A stretch of 64,000 nt of DNA from Geothrix oryzae (lineage in GTDB: Bacteria > Acidobacteriota > Holophagae > Holophagales > Holophagaceae). Below the pieces are notes generated by a model, which saw only the letters and a list, made by a program, of their open reading frames with translations, did no database searches and was not told the DNA's origin. This document shows positions 8,450-18,109 of the stretch, one piece after another (position 1 is the first letter of the stretch; every line of letters begins with the position of its first letter). The position numbers and the translations under genes are program-made. The stretch lies in assembly GCF_030295385.1 (NCBI RefSeq), contig NZ_AP027079.1, positions 310,001 through 374,000 of the forward strand, in the 5' to 3' direction.

Positions 8450-8502
8450 CCTGATTTCCAACCCTCAGACTCAGCCCCGCGAATCCCACGCGGGGCTTTT
8501 TT
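8437..8502 (+). promoter_or_regulatory. Transcription attenuator before thrA (terminator plus antiterminator)
   Basis: The terminator is GCCCCGCG (8474-8481), loop of 7, CGCGGGGC (8489-8496), then six T (8497-8502), 19 bp before ATG 8522. GCGGGGC at 8437-8443 pairs perfectly with GCCCCGC at 8474-8480, so it can capture the left terminator arm and act as antiterminator. A ribosome finishing the leader ORF at 8449 would cover 8437-8443 and allow termination. A ribosome stalled at the Met-Thr codons (8396-8419) would leave it free. The pairings are read from sequence; the mechanism is inferred. Confidence 0.65.
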
Positions 8503-8521
8503 GTCCTTCCCCGGAGCCCTC

Positions 8522-10999
8522 ATGTCCGCCCCCGCCATCAGAGTCATGAAGTTCGGCGGCACCAGCCTGGCCGGGCCGGATCGGTTCCGCACCGTGGCCG
8601 ACCTGGTGGCCGCTGCCCGCGCCACCCACCGCGTCTGCGTCGTGGCCTCCGCCATGGCGGGGATCACCAACCTGCTGCTGCACGGGGGCCGGGTGCCCGA
8701 CCGGGAGGAGGCGGACCGGCTCATCGCCACCTTCCGGGCGCGGCACGCCGAGGTGGTGGCGGGCCTGGCGGGGGACCTGGGGCCCGAGGCGGCTCCGGTG
8801 CGCGAAGAACTGGATGCGCTCGAAGGGCTCGGACGCCGCCTGCTGCACGGCATGGCCCTGCTGGAGGAGGGGCCGCCCTCGGTGCTGGCCCAGGTCTCCA
8901 GTCTGGGGGAGCGGGCCGCCTGCGCCATCCTCCTGGGGCTGCTGAAGGCCCGCGGCCTCGCCCCGCGGTATCTCGATCCCGTGGCGCACATCAAGGTGGA
9001 GGGGGATCCGCTCCAGGCCCGACCCCGCCTGGCGGACATCGAGGCGAGCTTCGCCGCGCTGAAGGCGGCGGAGGGCGGGCTCTGGGTGCTGCCGGGCTTC
9101 TTCGGCGGCGATGGGCAGGGGCGCATCCTCTCGCTGGGCCGGGGCGGTTCGGATCACAGCGCCGCCCTGGCCGCCGCCGCCCTCGGCGCGGAACTGCTGG
9201 AGATCTGGACCGATGTGGCCGGCCTCTACAGCGCCGATCCCGCCCTGGTGCCCGAGGCCTTCCCGCTGCCGGAGGCGAGCTTCGAGGAGGCCATGGAGCT
9301 GTCCTTCTTCGGGGCCAAGGTGCTGCACCCGAAAACCATTCCGCCGGTGCGGGAGCGCGGCATTCCGGTGCGGGTGTGCAGCAGCTTCGACCCGGCCCAC
9401 CCCGGCACGGTGATCCGCAGCGAGGTTCCGCCGCCGCCCAGCGGCGTGCGGGGGCTGTCGTTCCTGCGCGACCTCTCCGTGGTGAACCTGACGGGCCCGG
9501 GCATGCCCGGCGTGCCGGGCATCGCCGGACGCGTGTTCGGCGCCCTGGCCCGGAGGGGCATCTCCGTGGTGCTCATCACCCAGAGTTCCTCCGAGCTCTC
9601 CATCTGCTTCGCCGTGCGCCGGGCGGACGGTCCCGCCGCGGTGGCCGCCATCGAGGAGGCCTTCCCCGCGGAGCTGTCGGCGGGCTTCATGGATCCCGTG
9701 GTCCTGCGGGAGGGCCTCGCCGTGCTGAGCATCGTGGGGGATGGCATGCGCACCCGGCCGGGGGTGGCCGGCACCTTCTTCGAGGCCCTGGCCGAAGTGG
9801 GCTGCAATGTGGTGGCCATCGCCCAGGGCGCCAGCGAGCGCATCATCTCGGCCGTGGTGGAGGAGGAGGACGGAGCCCGGGCCCTGGCCCACATCCACCG
9901 GCGCTTCTTCCAGACCCGGGTGGTGGTCGATGTCCACCTGCTCGGCGCGGGGAATGTGGGCGGGAGCCTGCTGGGGCAGATCCACCGGCAGCACGATCGG
10001 TTGCTGACCCAGGGGCTGGATCTCCGCGTGACGACCATCGCCACCAGCCGCCGCATGAAGATGGATGCGGCGGGCCTCGACCTCACGCGCTGGCGCGAGG
10101 ATCTGGCCCTGGCCGAACCGATGGATCTGGAGCGGCTCATCGAGGCCGTGCGCGGAGGGCCTCCCGCCCTGTCGGTGCTGGTGGATTGCAGCACCAGTGG
10201 CGAGCTGGCGGCCCGGTATCCGGATCTGTTCGAGGCCGGCTTCCATGTGGTGGCCGCCAACAAGAAGGCCAACAGCAGCTCCCAGGCCTTCTACCACGAG
10301 CTGCGCGAACGGTCGTCGCGCCGCGGGCTGCGCTTCCTCTACGAGGCCAATGTGGGCGCGGGCCTGCCCATCATCGACACGGTGAAGAACCTGGTGCTCA
10401 CCGGCGACCGCGTGCTACGGGCCGAGGGCATCCTCTCAGGCTCCATGTCGTACATCCTCGGGTTGCTCGGCGAGGGCGTGGCGCTGTCCGAGGCCGTGCG
10501 CCGAGCCAAGGACAGCGGCTTCACGGAGCCTGATCCCCGCGATGACCTCAGCGGCATGGATGTGGCGCGCAAGCTGCTGATCCTGGCCCGAGAACTGGGC
10601 CTGGACCTGGAACTCGAGCAGGTGGTCGTGGAGGGCCTGCTGCCCGCGGACTTCGACGCCACCGGCGACATCCCCGCCTTCCTGGCCCGTCTGCCCCAGC
10701 TGGACGCCCCCTTCCGCGAGCGGCTGGCGGCCCTGAAGGCCGAAGGAAAGACCCTCCGCTATGTGGGTTCCCTGTCGGATCAGGGGTGCCGCGTGGGCCT
10801 GCTGCCCGTGGACGCCGAGCATCCCTTCATCGCCATCAAGGGCGGTGAGAACGCCCTGGCCCTGCTGACGGAACGCTACCAGCCCCACCCCATGGTCATC
10901 CGGGGCTATGGGGCCGGCGCCGAGGTCACGGCTGCCGGCGTGCTGGCCGACATCTTGCGTCTGGTGCCCCCGGGCGCCCGCCCGGCCCGGAGGCGCTGA
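8522..10999 (+). CDS. thrA: Bifunctional aspartokinase / homoserine dehydrogenase
   Basis: An 825-residue fusion, the same size as E. coli ThrA (820). Residues about 5-295 form aspartokinase ([31 protein letters not shown]). Two ACT regulatory domains follow (about 310-460). Residues about 475-820 form homoserine dehydrogenase with dinucleotide loop GAGNVGGSL, the AANKKAN block and the signature [15 protein letters not shown]. It catalyses the first and third steps from aspartate to threonine, methionine and isoleucine. GGAG lies about 6 nt before ATG 8522. The ACT domains suggest threonine feedback, and the upstream attenuator suggests transcriptional control as well. Confidence 0.95.
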   Translation: MSAPAIRVMKFGGTSLAGPDRFRTVADLVAAARATHRVCVVASAMAGITNLLLHGGRVPDREEADRLIATFRARHAEVVAGLAGDLGPEAAPVREELDALEGLGRRLLHGMALLEEGPPSVLAQVSSLGERAACAILLGLLKARGLAPRYLDPVAHIKVEGDPLQARPRLADIEASFAALKAAEGGLWVLPGFFGGDGQGRILSLGRGGSDHSAALAAAALGAELLEIWTDVAGLYSADPALVPEAFPLPEASFEEAMELSFFGAKVLHPKTIPPVRERGIPVRVCSSFDPAHPGTVIRSEVPPPPSGVRGLSFLRDLSVVNLTGPGMPGVPGIAGRVFGALARRGISVVLITQSSSELSICFAVRRADGPAAVAAIEEAFPAELSAGFMDPVVLREGLAVLSIVGDGMRTRPGVAGTFFEALAEVGCNVVAIAQGASERIISAVVEEEDGARALAHIHRRFFQTRVVVDVHLLGAGNVGGSLLGQIHRQHDRLLTQGLDLRVTTIATSRRMKMDAAGLDLTRWREDLALAEPMDLERLIEAVRGGPPALSVLVDCSTSGELAARYPDLFEAGFHVVAANKKANSSSQAFYHELRERSSRRGLRFLYEANVGAGLPIIDTVKNLVLTGDRVLRAEGILSGSMSYILGLLGEGVALSEAVRRAKDSGFTEPDPRDDLSGMDVARKLLILARELGLDLELEQVVVEGLLPADFDATGDIPAFLARLPQLDAPFRERLAALKAEGKTLRYVGSLSDQGCRVGLLPVDAEHPFIAIKGGENALALLTERYQPHPMVIRGYGAGAEVTAAGVLADILRLVPPGARPARRR

Positions 11000-12015
11000 T
11001 GACGAGACCATCTGGTCCACTTCCCGAGGGCCTGGTGGCCTTCGCTCCCGCAAGCATCGGCAATGTGGCCGCGGGGTTCGACCTGCTGGGGGCGGCGCTG
11101 GCGCCGCTGGACGGCAGCCTGCTCGGGGACCTCGTGTCCATCGCGCCTGCGGAGGAGGCCTCCTTCCAGGTGACGGGCCCCTTCGCGTCCGCGTTGGCGG
11201 GCGATCCCCGGCCCAACCTCGCCCTGAAGGCTCGCGACCTGTTCCTGACGGCCCTGCGCGCGGGGGGCGGCGAGGCCGGACCCTTCGCCATCACCCTGGA
11301 GAAGCGCCTCCCCGTGGCCAGTGGCCTGGGATCCAGCGCCAGCTCCATCGTGGCGACGCTGGCCGGGCTCCAGGCCCTGTGCGGCGATCCGTTCAGCGTG
11401 CCCGAGCTGCTGGATCTGGCGGGGCAGGCGGAGGGCTCCACCAGCGGCGGCATCCACCTCGACAATGTGGTGCCCTCGTTGCTGGGCGGGCTCCAATTGG
11501 TGGTGCCGGGCCGGGAGGGGAAGGCCGCCGCCCGGCGCCTGCCCTGGCCCGCGGACCTGCTGATGGTGGTGGTGCATCCCGAGATCCGGCTGTCCACGGC
11601 AGAGAGCCGCCGCGTCCTGCCCGAACGCCCGGGCTGGTCCGAGACGGTGGCGTTCGCGGGCAACCTCGCCGGCCTGGTGGAGGCCCTGCACAGCGGGGAC
11701 CGTGCGCTGCTCGGGCGGTGCCTGCGAGATCCCCTGGTGGAGGTGCATCGCGCGCCGCTGGTGCCGGGCTTCCGGGCGGCGCAGGCGGCGGCGAAGCGTC
11801 TGGGCGCCCTGGGTTGCAGCCTGTCGGGGTCGGGGCCCTCCATTTTTGCCGTGGCCGAAGACGAAGCCCAGGCCCGGGCCCTCGCCCTGGCCATCCGCGA
11901 TGCCTTCGAGGGGGCGGGACTGGCCAGCCAGGGCTGGCTCTGCGCCCTGGATCCGGAAGGGGCCCGGGTGCTGCCAGCCGGGTTCCGGCCCCCCCTGTGC
12001 GAGGTCCGCCCATGA
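10999..12015 (+). CDS. thrB: Homoserine kinase
   Basis: A 338-residue GHMP kinase that phosphorylates homoserine on the way to threonine. The ATP loop PVASGLGSSASS sits at about residues 105-116, the N-terminal FAPASIGNVAAGFDLLG matches ThrB, and SLSGSGPSIFA is the C-terminal GHMP motif. The start codon overlaps the thrA stop by one base (TGATG), so translation is coupled. It is slightly longer than E. coli ThrB (310). Confidence 0.95.
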   Translation: MTRPSGPLPEGLVAFAPASIGNVAAGFDLLGAALAPLDGSLLGDLVSIAPAEEASFQVTGPFASALAGDPRPNLALKARDLFLTALRAGGGEAGPFAITLEKRLPVASGLGSSASSIVATLAGLQALCGDPFSVPELLDLAGQAEGSTSGGIHLDNVVPSLLGGLQLVVPGREGKAAARRLPWPADLLMVVVHPEIRLSTAESRRVLPERPGWSETVAFAGNLAGLVEALHSGDRALLGRCLRDPLVEVHRAPLVPGFRAAQAAAKRLGALGCSLSGSGPSIFAVAEDEAQARALALAIRDAFEGAGLASQGWLCALDPEGARVLPAGFRPPLCEVRP

Positions 12016-13277
12016 AGCTCGTCAGCACCCGCACACCCGGGCTTCACGCGACCTTCATGGCGGCCGTGCAGGCGGGCCTGGCACCCGACGGCGGCCTCTT
12101 CGTGCCGGTGGAGCTCCCGCGCTTCACGGATGTTCCCGAGCTGCTGAAGCTGGATTTCCCATCGCGTGCGACGGAGATCCTCCACCGCCTGCTGGGCGGG
12201 GAATTCCCGCGCGCCGAGGTCGAGGCGCTGGCGCGATCCGCCTTCACCTTCCCCGCGCCCTGGGTGAAGGTGGACGACCGCCTCTCGGCCCTGGAACTCT
12301 TCCACGGGCCCACGCTGGCCTTCAAGGATTTCGGCGCGCGCTTCCTCGCGCGCGTGCTGGCCCTGGGCGCCGGAGACCGCCCCCGCACGGTGCTCACGGC
12401 CACCTCCGGCGACACGGGTGCCGCCGTGGCCCAGGCCTTCCAGGGATTGCCGGGCGTACAGGTGGTGGTGCTCTATCCGGCGGGCCGCGTGTCACCCCTG
12501 CAGGAACGCCAGTTCGCCACCTGCGGGGGCAATGTGCTCGCCCTGGCGGTGGCCGGCTCCTTCGACGACTGCCAGCGGCTGGTGAAGGGGGCCTTCGAGG
12601 ATGCCGAGCTGGTGTCCCGCCTGGGCCTGACCTCGGCCAACAGCATCAACATCGCGCGGCTGCTGGCCCAGACGCTGTACTACTTCGAGGCCGCGGCCCA
12701 GGCCGACCCCGGGCCCCTGGTGGTGTCCGTGCCCAGCGGCAACTTCGGCAACCTCTACGCGGGCCTGATGGCCCAGGCCATGGGCGCCCCCATCCACGCC
12801 TTCGTGGCCGCCACCAATGCCAACCGCGTGGTGCCCGACTACCTGGACAGCGGCGCCTACCGGCCCCGGCCCTCCGTGGCCACCCTGTCCAACGCCATGG
12901 ATGTGGGATCGCCCAGCAACTGGGAGCGCATCCACGCGCGGTTCGGAGGCGACCACGGCGCCATGGTCGCGGCCCTGCGCTGGGGCAGCTGCACCGACGC
13001 CGAGACGACGGAGACCGTGGTCGCCCTGGACCGCGCGGGCTACCTGGCCGATCCCCACGGCGCCGTGGCCTGCGCCGTGCTCCGGGCGCACCTGCATCCT
13101 GGGGAGCAGGGCCTCTTCCTGGCCACGGCCCATCCCGCGAAGTTCCGCGAAGCCCTGACCCCGGCCCTGGGCCGCGAGATTCCCCTGCCCAAGGCCCTCA
13201 GCGACCTGCTGGCCAAGCCCCTGCTCAGCGAGCCCTTGGCGGCGGAGGCGGAGGCCTTGCGGCGGCGACTGGCTTAA
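12012..13277 (+). CDS. thrC: Threonine synthase
   Basis: A 421-residue PLP enzyme of the ThrC family that converts O-phosphohomoserine to threonine. The PLP-lysine region is ELFHGPTLAFKDFG, followed by LTATSGDTGAAVA and SVPSGNFGNLYAG for phosphate and cofactor binding. ATG 12012 overlaps the thrB stop by 4 bases (ATGA), completing a translationally coupled thrABC operon in the same order as E. coli. The 128 bp downstream are AT-rich around 13300-13330 and contain TATACT (13366-13371), a possible -10 for the next gene. Confidence 0.95.
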   Translation: MKLVSTRTPGLHATFMAAVQAGLAPDGGLFVPVELPRFTDVPELLKLDFPSRATEILHRLLGGEFPRAEVEALARSAFTFPAPWVKVDDRLSALELFHGPTLAFKDFGARFLARVLALGAGDRPRTVLTATSGDTGAAVAQAFQGLPGVQVVVLYPAGRVSPLQERQFATCGGNVLALAVAGSFDDCQRLVKGAFEDAELVSRLGLTSANSINIARLLAQTLYYFEAAAQADPGPLVVSVPSGNFGNLYAGLMAQAMGAPIHAFVAATNANRVVPDYLDSGAYRPRPSVATLSNAMDVGSPSNWERIHARFGGDHGAMVAALRWGSCTDAETTETVVALDRAGYLADPHGAVACAVLRAHLHPGEQGLFLATAHPAKFREALTPALGREIPLPKALSDLLAKPLLSEPLAAEAEALRRRLA

Positions 13278-13405
13278 GGCGACATTTTCGCTGTTAACAA
13301 CTGTCTTAAAATAAAATAATTGCGATCAAAGAGCTTCCCTGCGATGTTTTTGCCCTCGAGGGACCTATACTTGGCCTCCCTAGGACATGAGCGAGAGGTC
13401 GCAAG

Positions 13406-15193
13406 ATGTCTTTCTTGGACGCCAAGGCGGGCCCTCCCGATCCGGATTTCCGGCTCCTGTTCGAGTCGGCGCCCGGCCTGCTCTTGGCCTTGGACCCGAA
13501 CCTCACCATCGTGGCGGTCAGTGAGGCCTACCTCTCCGCCACCCGGACCCGCCGGGAGGACATCCTCGGCCGGGGCATCTTCGAGGTCTTTCCGGACAAT
13601 CCTGAAGATCCGGGCGCCACGGGAGTGGCCAACCTCCGGGAATCCCTCCACCGGGCCCTCGCCCTCAAGCGTCCCGATGCGATGGCCGTGCAGAAATACG
13701 ACATCCAACTGCCGCCCGCGGAGGGGGGAGGCTTCGAGCGGCGCTACTGGAGCCCCTTGAACACCCCGGTCCTGGGCCCGACCGGCGAGGTCCGCTATGT
13801 GCTCCACCGGGTGGAGGATGTCACGGAGTTCGTGCGGCTGAAGGAGGCCCACCGGGCCCAGGGCGACCTGGCAGAGGAGCTGAGGGACCATGCGAGCCAG
13901 GTGGAAGCCGAGGTCTTCCAGCGCGCCCAGGAGATCCAGGAGGCGAACCGGAAGCTGCGGGACCTCCAGGCGCATCTCGAAGCACGGGTGGAGGCACGCA
14001 CGGCGGAACTTCAGGCGGCGAACGAGGCGCTGCAGCGCAGCGAAGAGCAGCTCCGCCAGACCCAGAAGATGGAGGCCGTGGGGCAGCTGGCCGGTGGCAT
14101 CGCCCATGACTTCAACAACCTGCTGACCGTGATCTTCGGCGCCTCGGATGCGCTGGAGATGCACCTGGACGGAAACGCCAACCTGGCGGCCATCCGCCAG
14201 GCCTCTGAACGGGCGGCAGGGTTGACGCGCCAGCTCCTCACCTTCAGCCGCCGGCAGATCCTGGCCCCGGAGCCCCTGGACCTCAACGCCTCACTCAGGG
14301 GCATCCATCCGATCCTGCAGCGCCTCCTGGGCGAGAACATCGAGATCCAGGCCTTCTGCTCCTCCGATCTGCGGAAGGTCTTCGCGGATCCCAGCCAGAT
14401 CGAGCAGGTGATCCTGAACCTGGCCATCAACGCCCGGGGCGCCATGCCGGAAGGGGGGAGCCTGATCGTCGAGACCGCCAACATCGATCTCGACGAAGCC
14501 TACGCCAGCGAACACCAGGGCGTGACGCCGGGTTCCTTCGTCATGCTGGCGGTCAGCGACACGGGCCACGGCATGGACAAGGAGATCCAGGGCCGGATCT
14601 TCGAACCCTTCTTCACCACGAAGGAACGGGGGAAGGGGACGGGCCTCGGGCTCGCCACCGTCTTCGGAATCGTGAAGCAGAGCGGGGGCCACATCTGGCT
14701 CTACAGCGAGCCTGGCGTGGGCTCGACCTTCAAGCTCTACTTCCCGGAAATCCCCCGGGAGCATCAGCCCCATGCAGGTGAGGAGCTCCCCGCTTCGATC
14801 GACGAGGGCGGCTCCGAGACCATCCTGCTGGTGGAAGACGAGGACCAGGTGCGCAGCGTCGCGGGGGCCATCTTGCGGCAGGCGGGCTACACGGTTCTGG
14901 AGGCGCGGAACGGCGCCGAAGCCGAGGCCCTCTGCACCCAGTGCATGGATGAGATCCACCTGCTGCTCACGGATGTGATCATGCCCGGGAAGAACGGGCG
15001 CCAGGTGTCGGAGACGGTCACTGCGGCCCACCCCGGCCTGGCGGTCCTGTTCATGTCCGGCTACACGGACGACGCCATCCTGCGCCATGGCGTCCTGGAG
15101 GCGAATGTCCCCTTCCTCCAGAAACCCTTCACGCCGGCCAAGCTCAGGATGAAGGTCCGGGAGGCCCTGGCCTGGGCCGGACGCCGCTCCTGA
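13406..15193 (+). CDS. Soluble hybrid sensor histidine kinase (PAS-HisKA-HATPase-REC)
   Basis: A 595-residue cytoplasmic sensor with no membrane segment. The order is a PAS domain (about 13-145, containing PDNPEDPGATGVANLRESL), a coiled coil (145-220), a HisKA domain with phospho-His 234 in GGIAHDFNNLLT, an HATPase domain (N box NLAINARGAMP near 338, G1 SDTGHGM near 384, G2 GKGTGLGLA near 409), and a C-terminal receiver with phospho-Asp 523 in LLTDVIMPGKNG. The N box has Gly where NARDAM is common, but the key Asn is kept. GAGAGGT precedes ATG 13406. It converges with the next gene, leaving 3 bp. The signal is unknown. Confidence 0.93.
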   Translation: MSFLDAKAGPPDPDFRLLFESAPGLLLALDPNLTIVAVSEAYLSATRTRREDILGRGIFEVFPDNPEDPGATGVANLRESLHRALALKRPDAMAVQKYDIQLPPAEGGGFERRYWSPLNTPVLGPTGEVRYVLHRVEDVTEFVRLKEAHRAQGDLAEELRDHASQVEAEVFQRAQEIQEANRKLRDLQAHLEARVEARTAELQAANEALQRSEEQLRQTQKMEAVGQLAGGIAHDFNNLLTVIFGASDALEMHLDGNANLAAIRQASERAAGLTRQLLTFSRRQILAPEPLDLNASLRGIHPILQRLLGENIEIQAFCSSDLRKVFADPSQIEQVILNLAINARGAMPEGGSLIVETANIDLDEAYASEHQGVTPGSFVMLAVSDTGHGMDKEIQGRIFEPFFTTKERGKGTGLGLATVFGIVKQSGGHIWLYSEPGVGSTFKLYFPEIPREHQPHAGEELPASIDEGGSETILLVEDEDQVRSVAGAILRQAGYTVLEARNGAEAEALCTQCMDEIHLLLTDVIMPGKNGRQVSETVTAAHPGLAVLFMSGYTDDAILRHGVLEANVPFLQKPFTPAKLRMKVREALAWAGRRS

Positions 15194-15196
15194 GCC

Positions 15197-15853
15197 CTAC
15201 ACCCCGTCTGCGATCAGCACGGCGGGTGCAAAGGGCAGGGCCTGGGCCTCGGCAGGCGTCTTCATGCCCCAGAGGGCCAGGCGGTCCGCGTAGGGCGCCC
15301 AGAGGTCGGGCTTGGCCTTTACGGCCTTGAGGGGCGGGTGGAACCACAGGGCCCCGGGCAGGTCGGCGAGTTCCTCGGCCGTGAGGTCCATGGCCTCATC
15401 GGTCTCCCACAGGAAGCCGCAGCGGGCGGTCTCGCAGGCGGCCCAGAGCTGGAGCACTTCGCTGGGCTCGAAGCTGCTGAACAGCACGCGATCCAGGGCT
15501 TCGGCGGCCTCCACGGTGGCCAGGGCCTGTTGCCAGCCGGGCTCGCCCTTCAATTCGACATTGATGAGCTTTGCGGGCAGCTCGAGCACATCCGCCAGGC
15601 GGGGCAGGGGCTCGCCGTTTTTCAGGGGCGGCAGCTCCGCCGACCTCATCTTGCGGAGGAGACCCGAGCCCTGGGCCGTGCGGGCGAGATCTTCATCATG
15701 CAGCACTGCGCACACGCCATCCCGGGTGGGCTGCACATCGAGTTCAAAGCCGTCCATCCCCGCGGCCAGCGCCGCACGGAAGGCCTCCATGCTGTTCTCC
15801 AGGTGCTTCGACGACAGGCCGCGGTGGCCGAGGACGAGGGGCTGCTTGGACAT
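15197..15853 (-). CDS. Glycerophosphodiester phosphodiesterase
   Basis: A 218-residue GDPD-family TIM barrel. HRGLSSKHLENSMEAF gives the catalytic first His and the EN pair, FELDVQPTRDG the metal-binding Glu/Asp, and LHDEDLART the second His. It hydrolyses glycerophosphodiesters such as glycerophosphoethanolamine to glycerol-3-phosphate and an alcohol. No signal peptide is present, so it is the cytoplasmic UgpQ-like form. GGGAG precedes ATG 15853. It begins 11 bp after the FAD oxidase stop and is probably co-transcribed with it. Confidence 0.88.
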   Translation of the reverse strand: MSKQPLVLGHRGLSSKHLENSMEAFRAALAAGMDGFELDVQPTRDGVCAVLHDEDLARTAQGSGLLRKMRSAELPPLKNGEPLPRLADVLELPAKLINVELKGEPGWQQALATVEAAEALDRVLFSSFEPSEVLQLWAACETARCGFLWETDEAMDLTAEELADLPGALWFHPPLKAVKAKPDLWAPYADRLALWGMKTPAEAQALPFAPAVLIADGV

Positions 15854-15864
15854 GGGAACTCCCT

Positions 15865-17202
15865 TTAGATCACTTTGCCCGGATTGAAGATGCCGCTGGG
15901 ATCCAGGGCCTGCTTGAGGGCCCGCAGGGCCCGGATCTGGCCGGGATCGCTCAAGGCGAGGAACGCGTCGCGCTTGGCGAGGCCGATGCCGTGCTCGCCG
16001 CTGAGGGTGCCGCCGAGGCTCAGGGTCAGCCGGAAGAGGTCCATGAGCTGGCGTTCGAGCAGGGCGGGTTCGGTCTCGCCCGCCGCCAGCAGGTTCACAT
16101 GCAGGTTGCCGTCGCCCAGGTGGCCGTAGCTGACACTGGAGAGGTCCAGGCGCTCCAGGCCCGCGAAAAACTCCCGGAGGCGGCTGCGGGGCACGACGAT
16201 GTCCTCGCTCACCTTCTTCGGGTGCCGCTCCTTGAGGAAGGCGCTGGTCATGCGGCGCACGGCCCAGATGCCCTGCCGCTGGCGCTCGCTCGAGGCGATC
16301 TCCAGGCCCTCGGCCACGGGCCCCAGCAGGTCCATCAGGCCCCCCAGGAAGGCCTCGGAGGTGCAGCCCCGGTCATCGAACTCGAGGACGGCCAGGGCCT
16401 CGCCGGGCAGGCGCCGGGCCTCCTCCGGGCCATGAGCCCGCAGTTCCGCCAGCACGGCGGGATCGAAGAACTCGAAGGCGCTGGGCAGGTAGCCCGCCCC
16501 GCAGAGGCGGCCGGGCAGGTCCAGCAGATCCTCCCAGCGCGTCACGGGAAGCAGCAGGGTGGCGAATTCGCGAGGCAGGGGCGTCAGCCGCAGGGTCGCA
16601 CCCACGATGAAGCCGAAGAGTCCTTCACTGCCGACGAGCAGCTGCCCCAGGGCGGGGCCGGCGTTGGCCTTGAGGCTGCTGATGCCGAAGGTGTGGAGGT
16701 CGCCATCCTCAAGGAGGGCCTCCACGGACAGCACCCAGTGGCGCGTCACGCCGTATTTGCAGGCGTTGGGCCCGCCGGCGTTCGTGGCCAGGGTGCCGCC
16801 CAGGGCGCAGCTCTCCCAGGAATTGGGATCAGGCGGGTAGAACAGCCCCTGGGCCTCTGCGGCGGCCTTCACCTCGCGCAGGGGCGCGCTGGCGGGGGCG
16901 CTGAGGCAGAGGTCCTGCGGCGAGACGCGGAGGTCGCCGGGCCAGGCGGAGAAGTCCACGACCACCGTGCGTGCTGTGGGCACGCAGCCCCCGGCCTTGC
17001 CCGTGCCTGCCCCGCGCGGCACCAGGCCAAAACCTTCCGCCTTGGCCAGCCGGACCAGCTCCTTCAGGGCGGCGGCGCTCCGGGGGCGCACCACGGCCAG
17101 GGGAAGGCTCCCCCGCACATGGGACTCGTCCCGCAGGTAGGGCTCCAGCGCCTCCCGGTCCGTGAGGACCGCGGCATCAGGCAGGTTCCGCAGGAAGTCC
17201 AT
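15865..17202 (-). CDS. FAD-linked oxidase (D-lactate/glycolate dehydrogenase GlcD type)
   Basis: A 445-residue protein of the FAD-binding PCMH / FAD-oxidase C family. The PCMH FAD domain covers about residues 15-195 (VPRGAGTGKAGGCVP; the covalent or tight-binding region GGTLATNAGGPNACKYG). The C-terminal domain carries YGHLGDGNLHVN and LSGEHGIG, typical of D-2-hydroxyacid dehydrogenases such as GlcD and DLD. It would oxidise D-lactate, glycolate or 2-hydroxyglutarate and pass electrons onward. It lacks the C-terminal Fe-S domain found in longer relatives. GGAG lies near ATG 17202. Confidence 0.85.
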   Translation of the reverse strand: MDFLRNLPDAAVLTDREALEPYLRDESHVRGSLPLAVVRPRSAAALKELVRLAKAEGFGLVPRGAGTGKAGGCVPTARTVVVDFSAWPGDLRVSPQDLCLSAPASAPLREVKAAAEAQGLFYPPDPNSWESCALGGTLATNAGGPNACKYGVTRHWVLSVEALLEDGDLHTFGISSLKANAGPALGQLLVGSEGLFGFIVGATLRLTPLPREFATLLLPVTRWEDLLDLPGRLCGAGYLPSAFEFFDPAVLAELRAHGPEEARRLPGEALAVLEFDDRGCTSEAFLGGLMDLLGPVAEGLEIASSERQRQGIWAVRRMTSAFLKERHPKKVSEDIVVPRSRLREFFAGLERLDLSSVSYGHLGDGNLHVNLLAAGETEPALLERQLMDLFRLTLSLGGTLSGEHGIGLAKRDAFLALSDPGQIRALRALKQALDPSGIFNPGKVI

Positions 17203-17321
17203 GTCTCCAGTCTGACGGATTTAGGTCTGAAACTGGCGAACCGGCTTCACGCCGAGGCCCGGTCAGCGCCCGGCGGGCAGCCCGTTGATCCGGGTCAGCA
17301 ACGGACCCTTCATGGCAGGGA

Positions 17322-18026
17322 TCAGCTGACGAGCGTGCCCACGGGCTCGCCCTTCACGGCGGCGACCAGGTTGCCGGGCTTGTTCATGTCGAAGACCAGG
17401 ATGGGCAGCCGGTTCTCCATGCACAAGGCGATGGCGGAGGCGTCCATGACCCTCAGGCCCTTCTCCAGCACATCCTGGAAGCAGATGCGGTCGAAGCGCG
17501 TGGCCGTGGGGTCCTTCTTGGGATCGGCGGTGTAGATGCCGTCCACATTGGTGGCCTTCATCACCACCTCGGCGCAGATCTCGTTGCCGCGCAGCGCCGC
17601 GGCGGTGTCGGTGCTGAAGTAGGGGTTGCCGGTGCCCGCGCCGAAGATCACCACGCGGCCCTTCTCCAGATGGCGGGTGGCCCGGCGCCGGATGTAGCTT
17701 TCGGCCACCTTGGGCATCTCCAGGCCCGAGAGGGTGCGGGTGTGGACATTCTTGTGCTCGAGCGCGTCCTGCAGCGCCAGGGCGTTGATCATGGTGGCCA
17801 GCATGCCCATGTGGTCGGCCGTGGTGCGGTCCATGCCCTTGGTGGCGCCCGCCACGCCGCGGAAGATGTTGCCGCCGCCGATGACGAGGCCCACTTCCAC
17901 GCCGAGTTCCCGGATGGCCTTGACCTGATCGGCGATCATGTTGACCACGGCCGGATCGATGCCGTACTTCTGCTCGCCCATGAGGGCTTCGCCCGAGAGC
18001 TTGAGGAGGATGCGCTTGAACTTCAT
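17322..18026 (-). CDS. pyrH: UMP kinase
   Basis: A 234-residue amino-acid-kinase-fold UMP kinase. [10 protein letters not shown], the GGGNIFRG phosphate loop, [15 protein letters not shown] and [14 protein letters not shown] are all typical. It phosphorylates UMP to UDP and is usually encoded just after tsf, as here, but a 39-bp palindrome separates it from tsf. GGAG lies 6 nt before ATG 18026. The usual next gene, frr, does not follow. Confidence 0.95.
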   Translation of the reverse strand: MKFKRILLKLSGEALMGEQKYGIDPAVVNMIADQVKAIRELGVEVGLVIGGGNIFRGVAGATKGMDRTTADHMGMLATMINALALQDALEHKNVHTRTLSGLEMPKVAESYIRRRATRHLEKGRVVIFGAGTGNPYFSTDTAAALRGNEICAEVVMKATNVDGIYTADPKKDPTATRFDRICFQDVLEKGLRVMDASAIALCMENRLPILVFDMNKPGNLVAAVKGEPVGTLVS

Positions 18027-18055
18027 GGGTTCTCCGTGCCGGTGACTGATCCTAC

Positions 18056-18094
18056 CTACAAAAAGGGCGGCCGGAACGGCCGCCCTTTTTGTAG
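18056..18094. terminator. 39-bp perfect inverted repeat between tsf and pyrH
   Basis: Two 18-nt arms flank a 3-nt loop. The GC-rich core GGGCGGCCG is bounded by A5 on one side and T5 on the other, so it reads as a rho-independent terminator on both strands. It lies 15 bp after the tsf stop and would uncouple tsf from pyrH. Confidence 0.85.
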
Positions 18095-18109
18095 CAGGTA
18101 AAAGGACTA

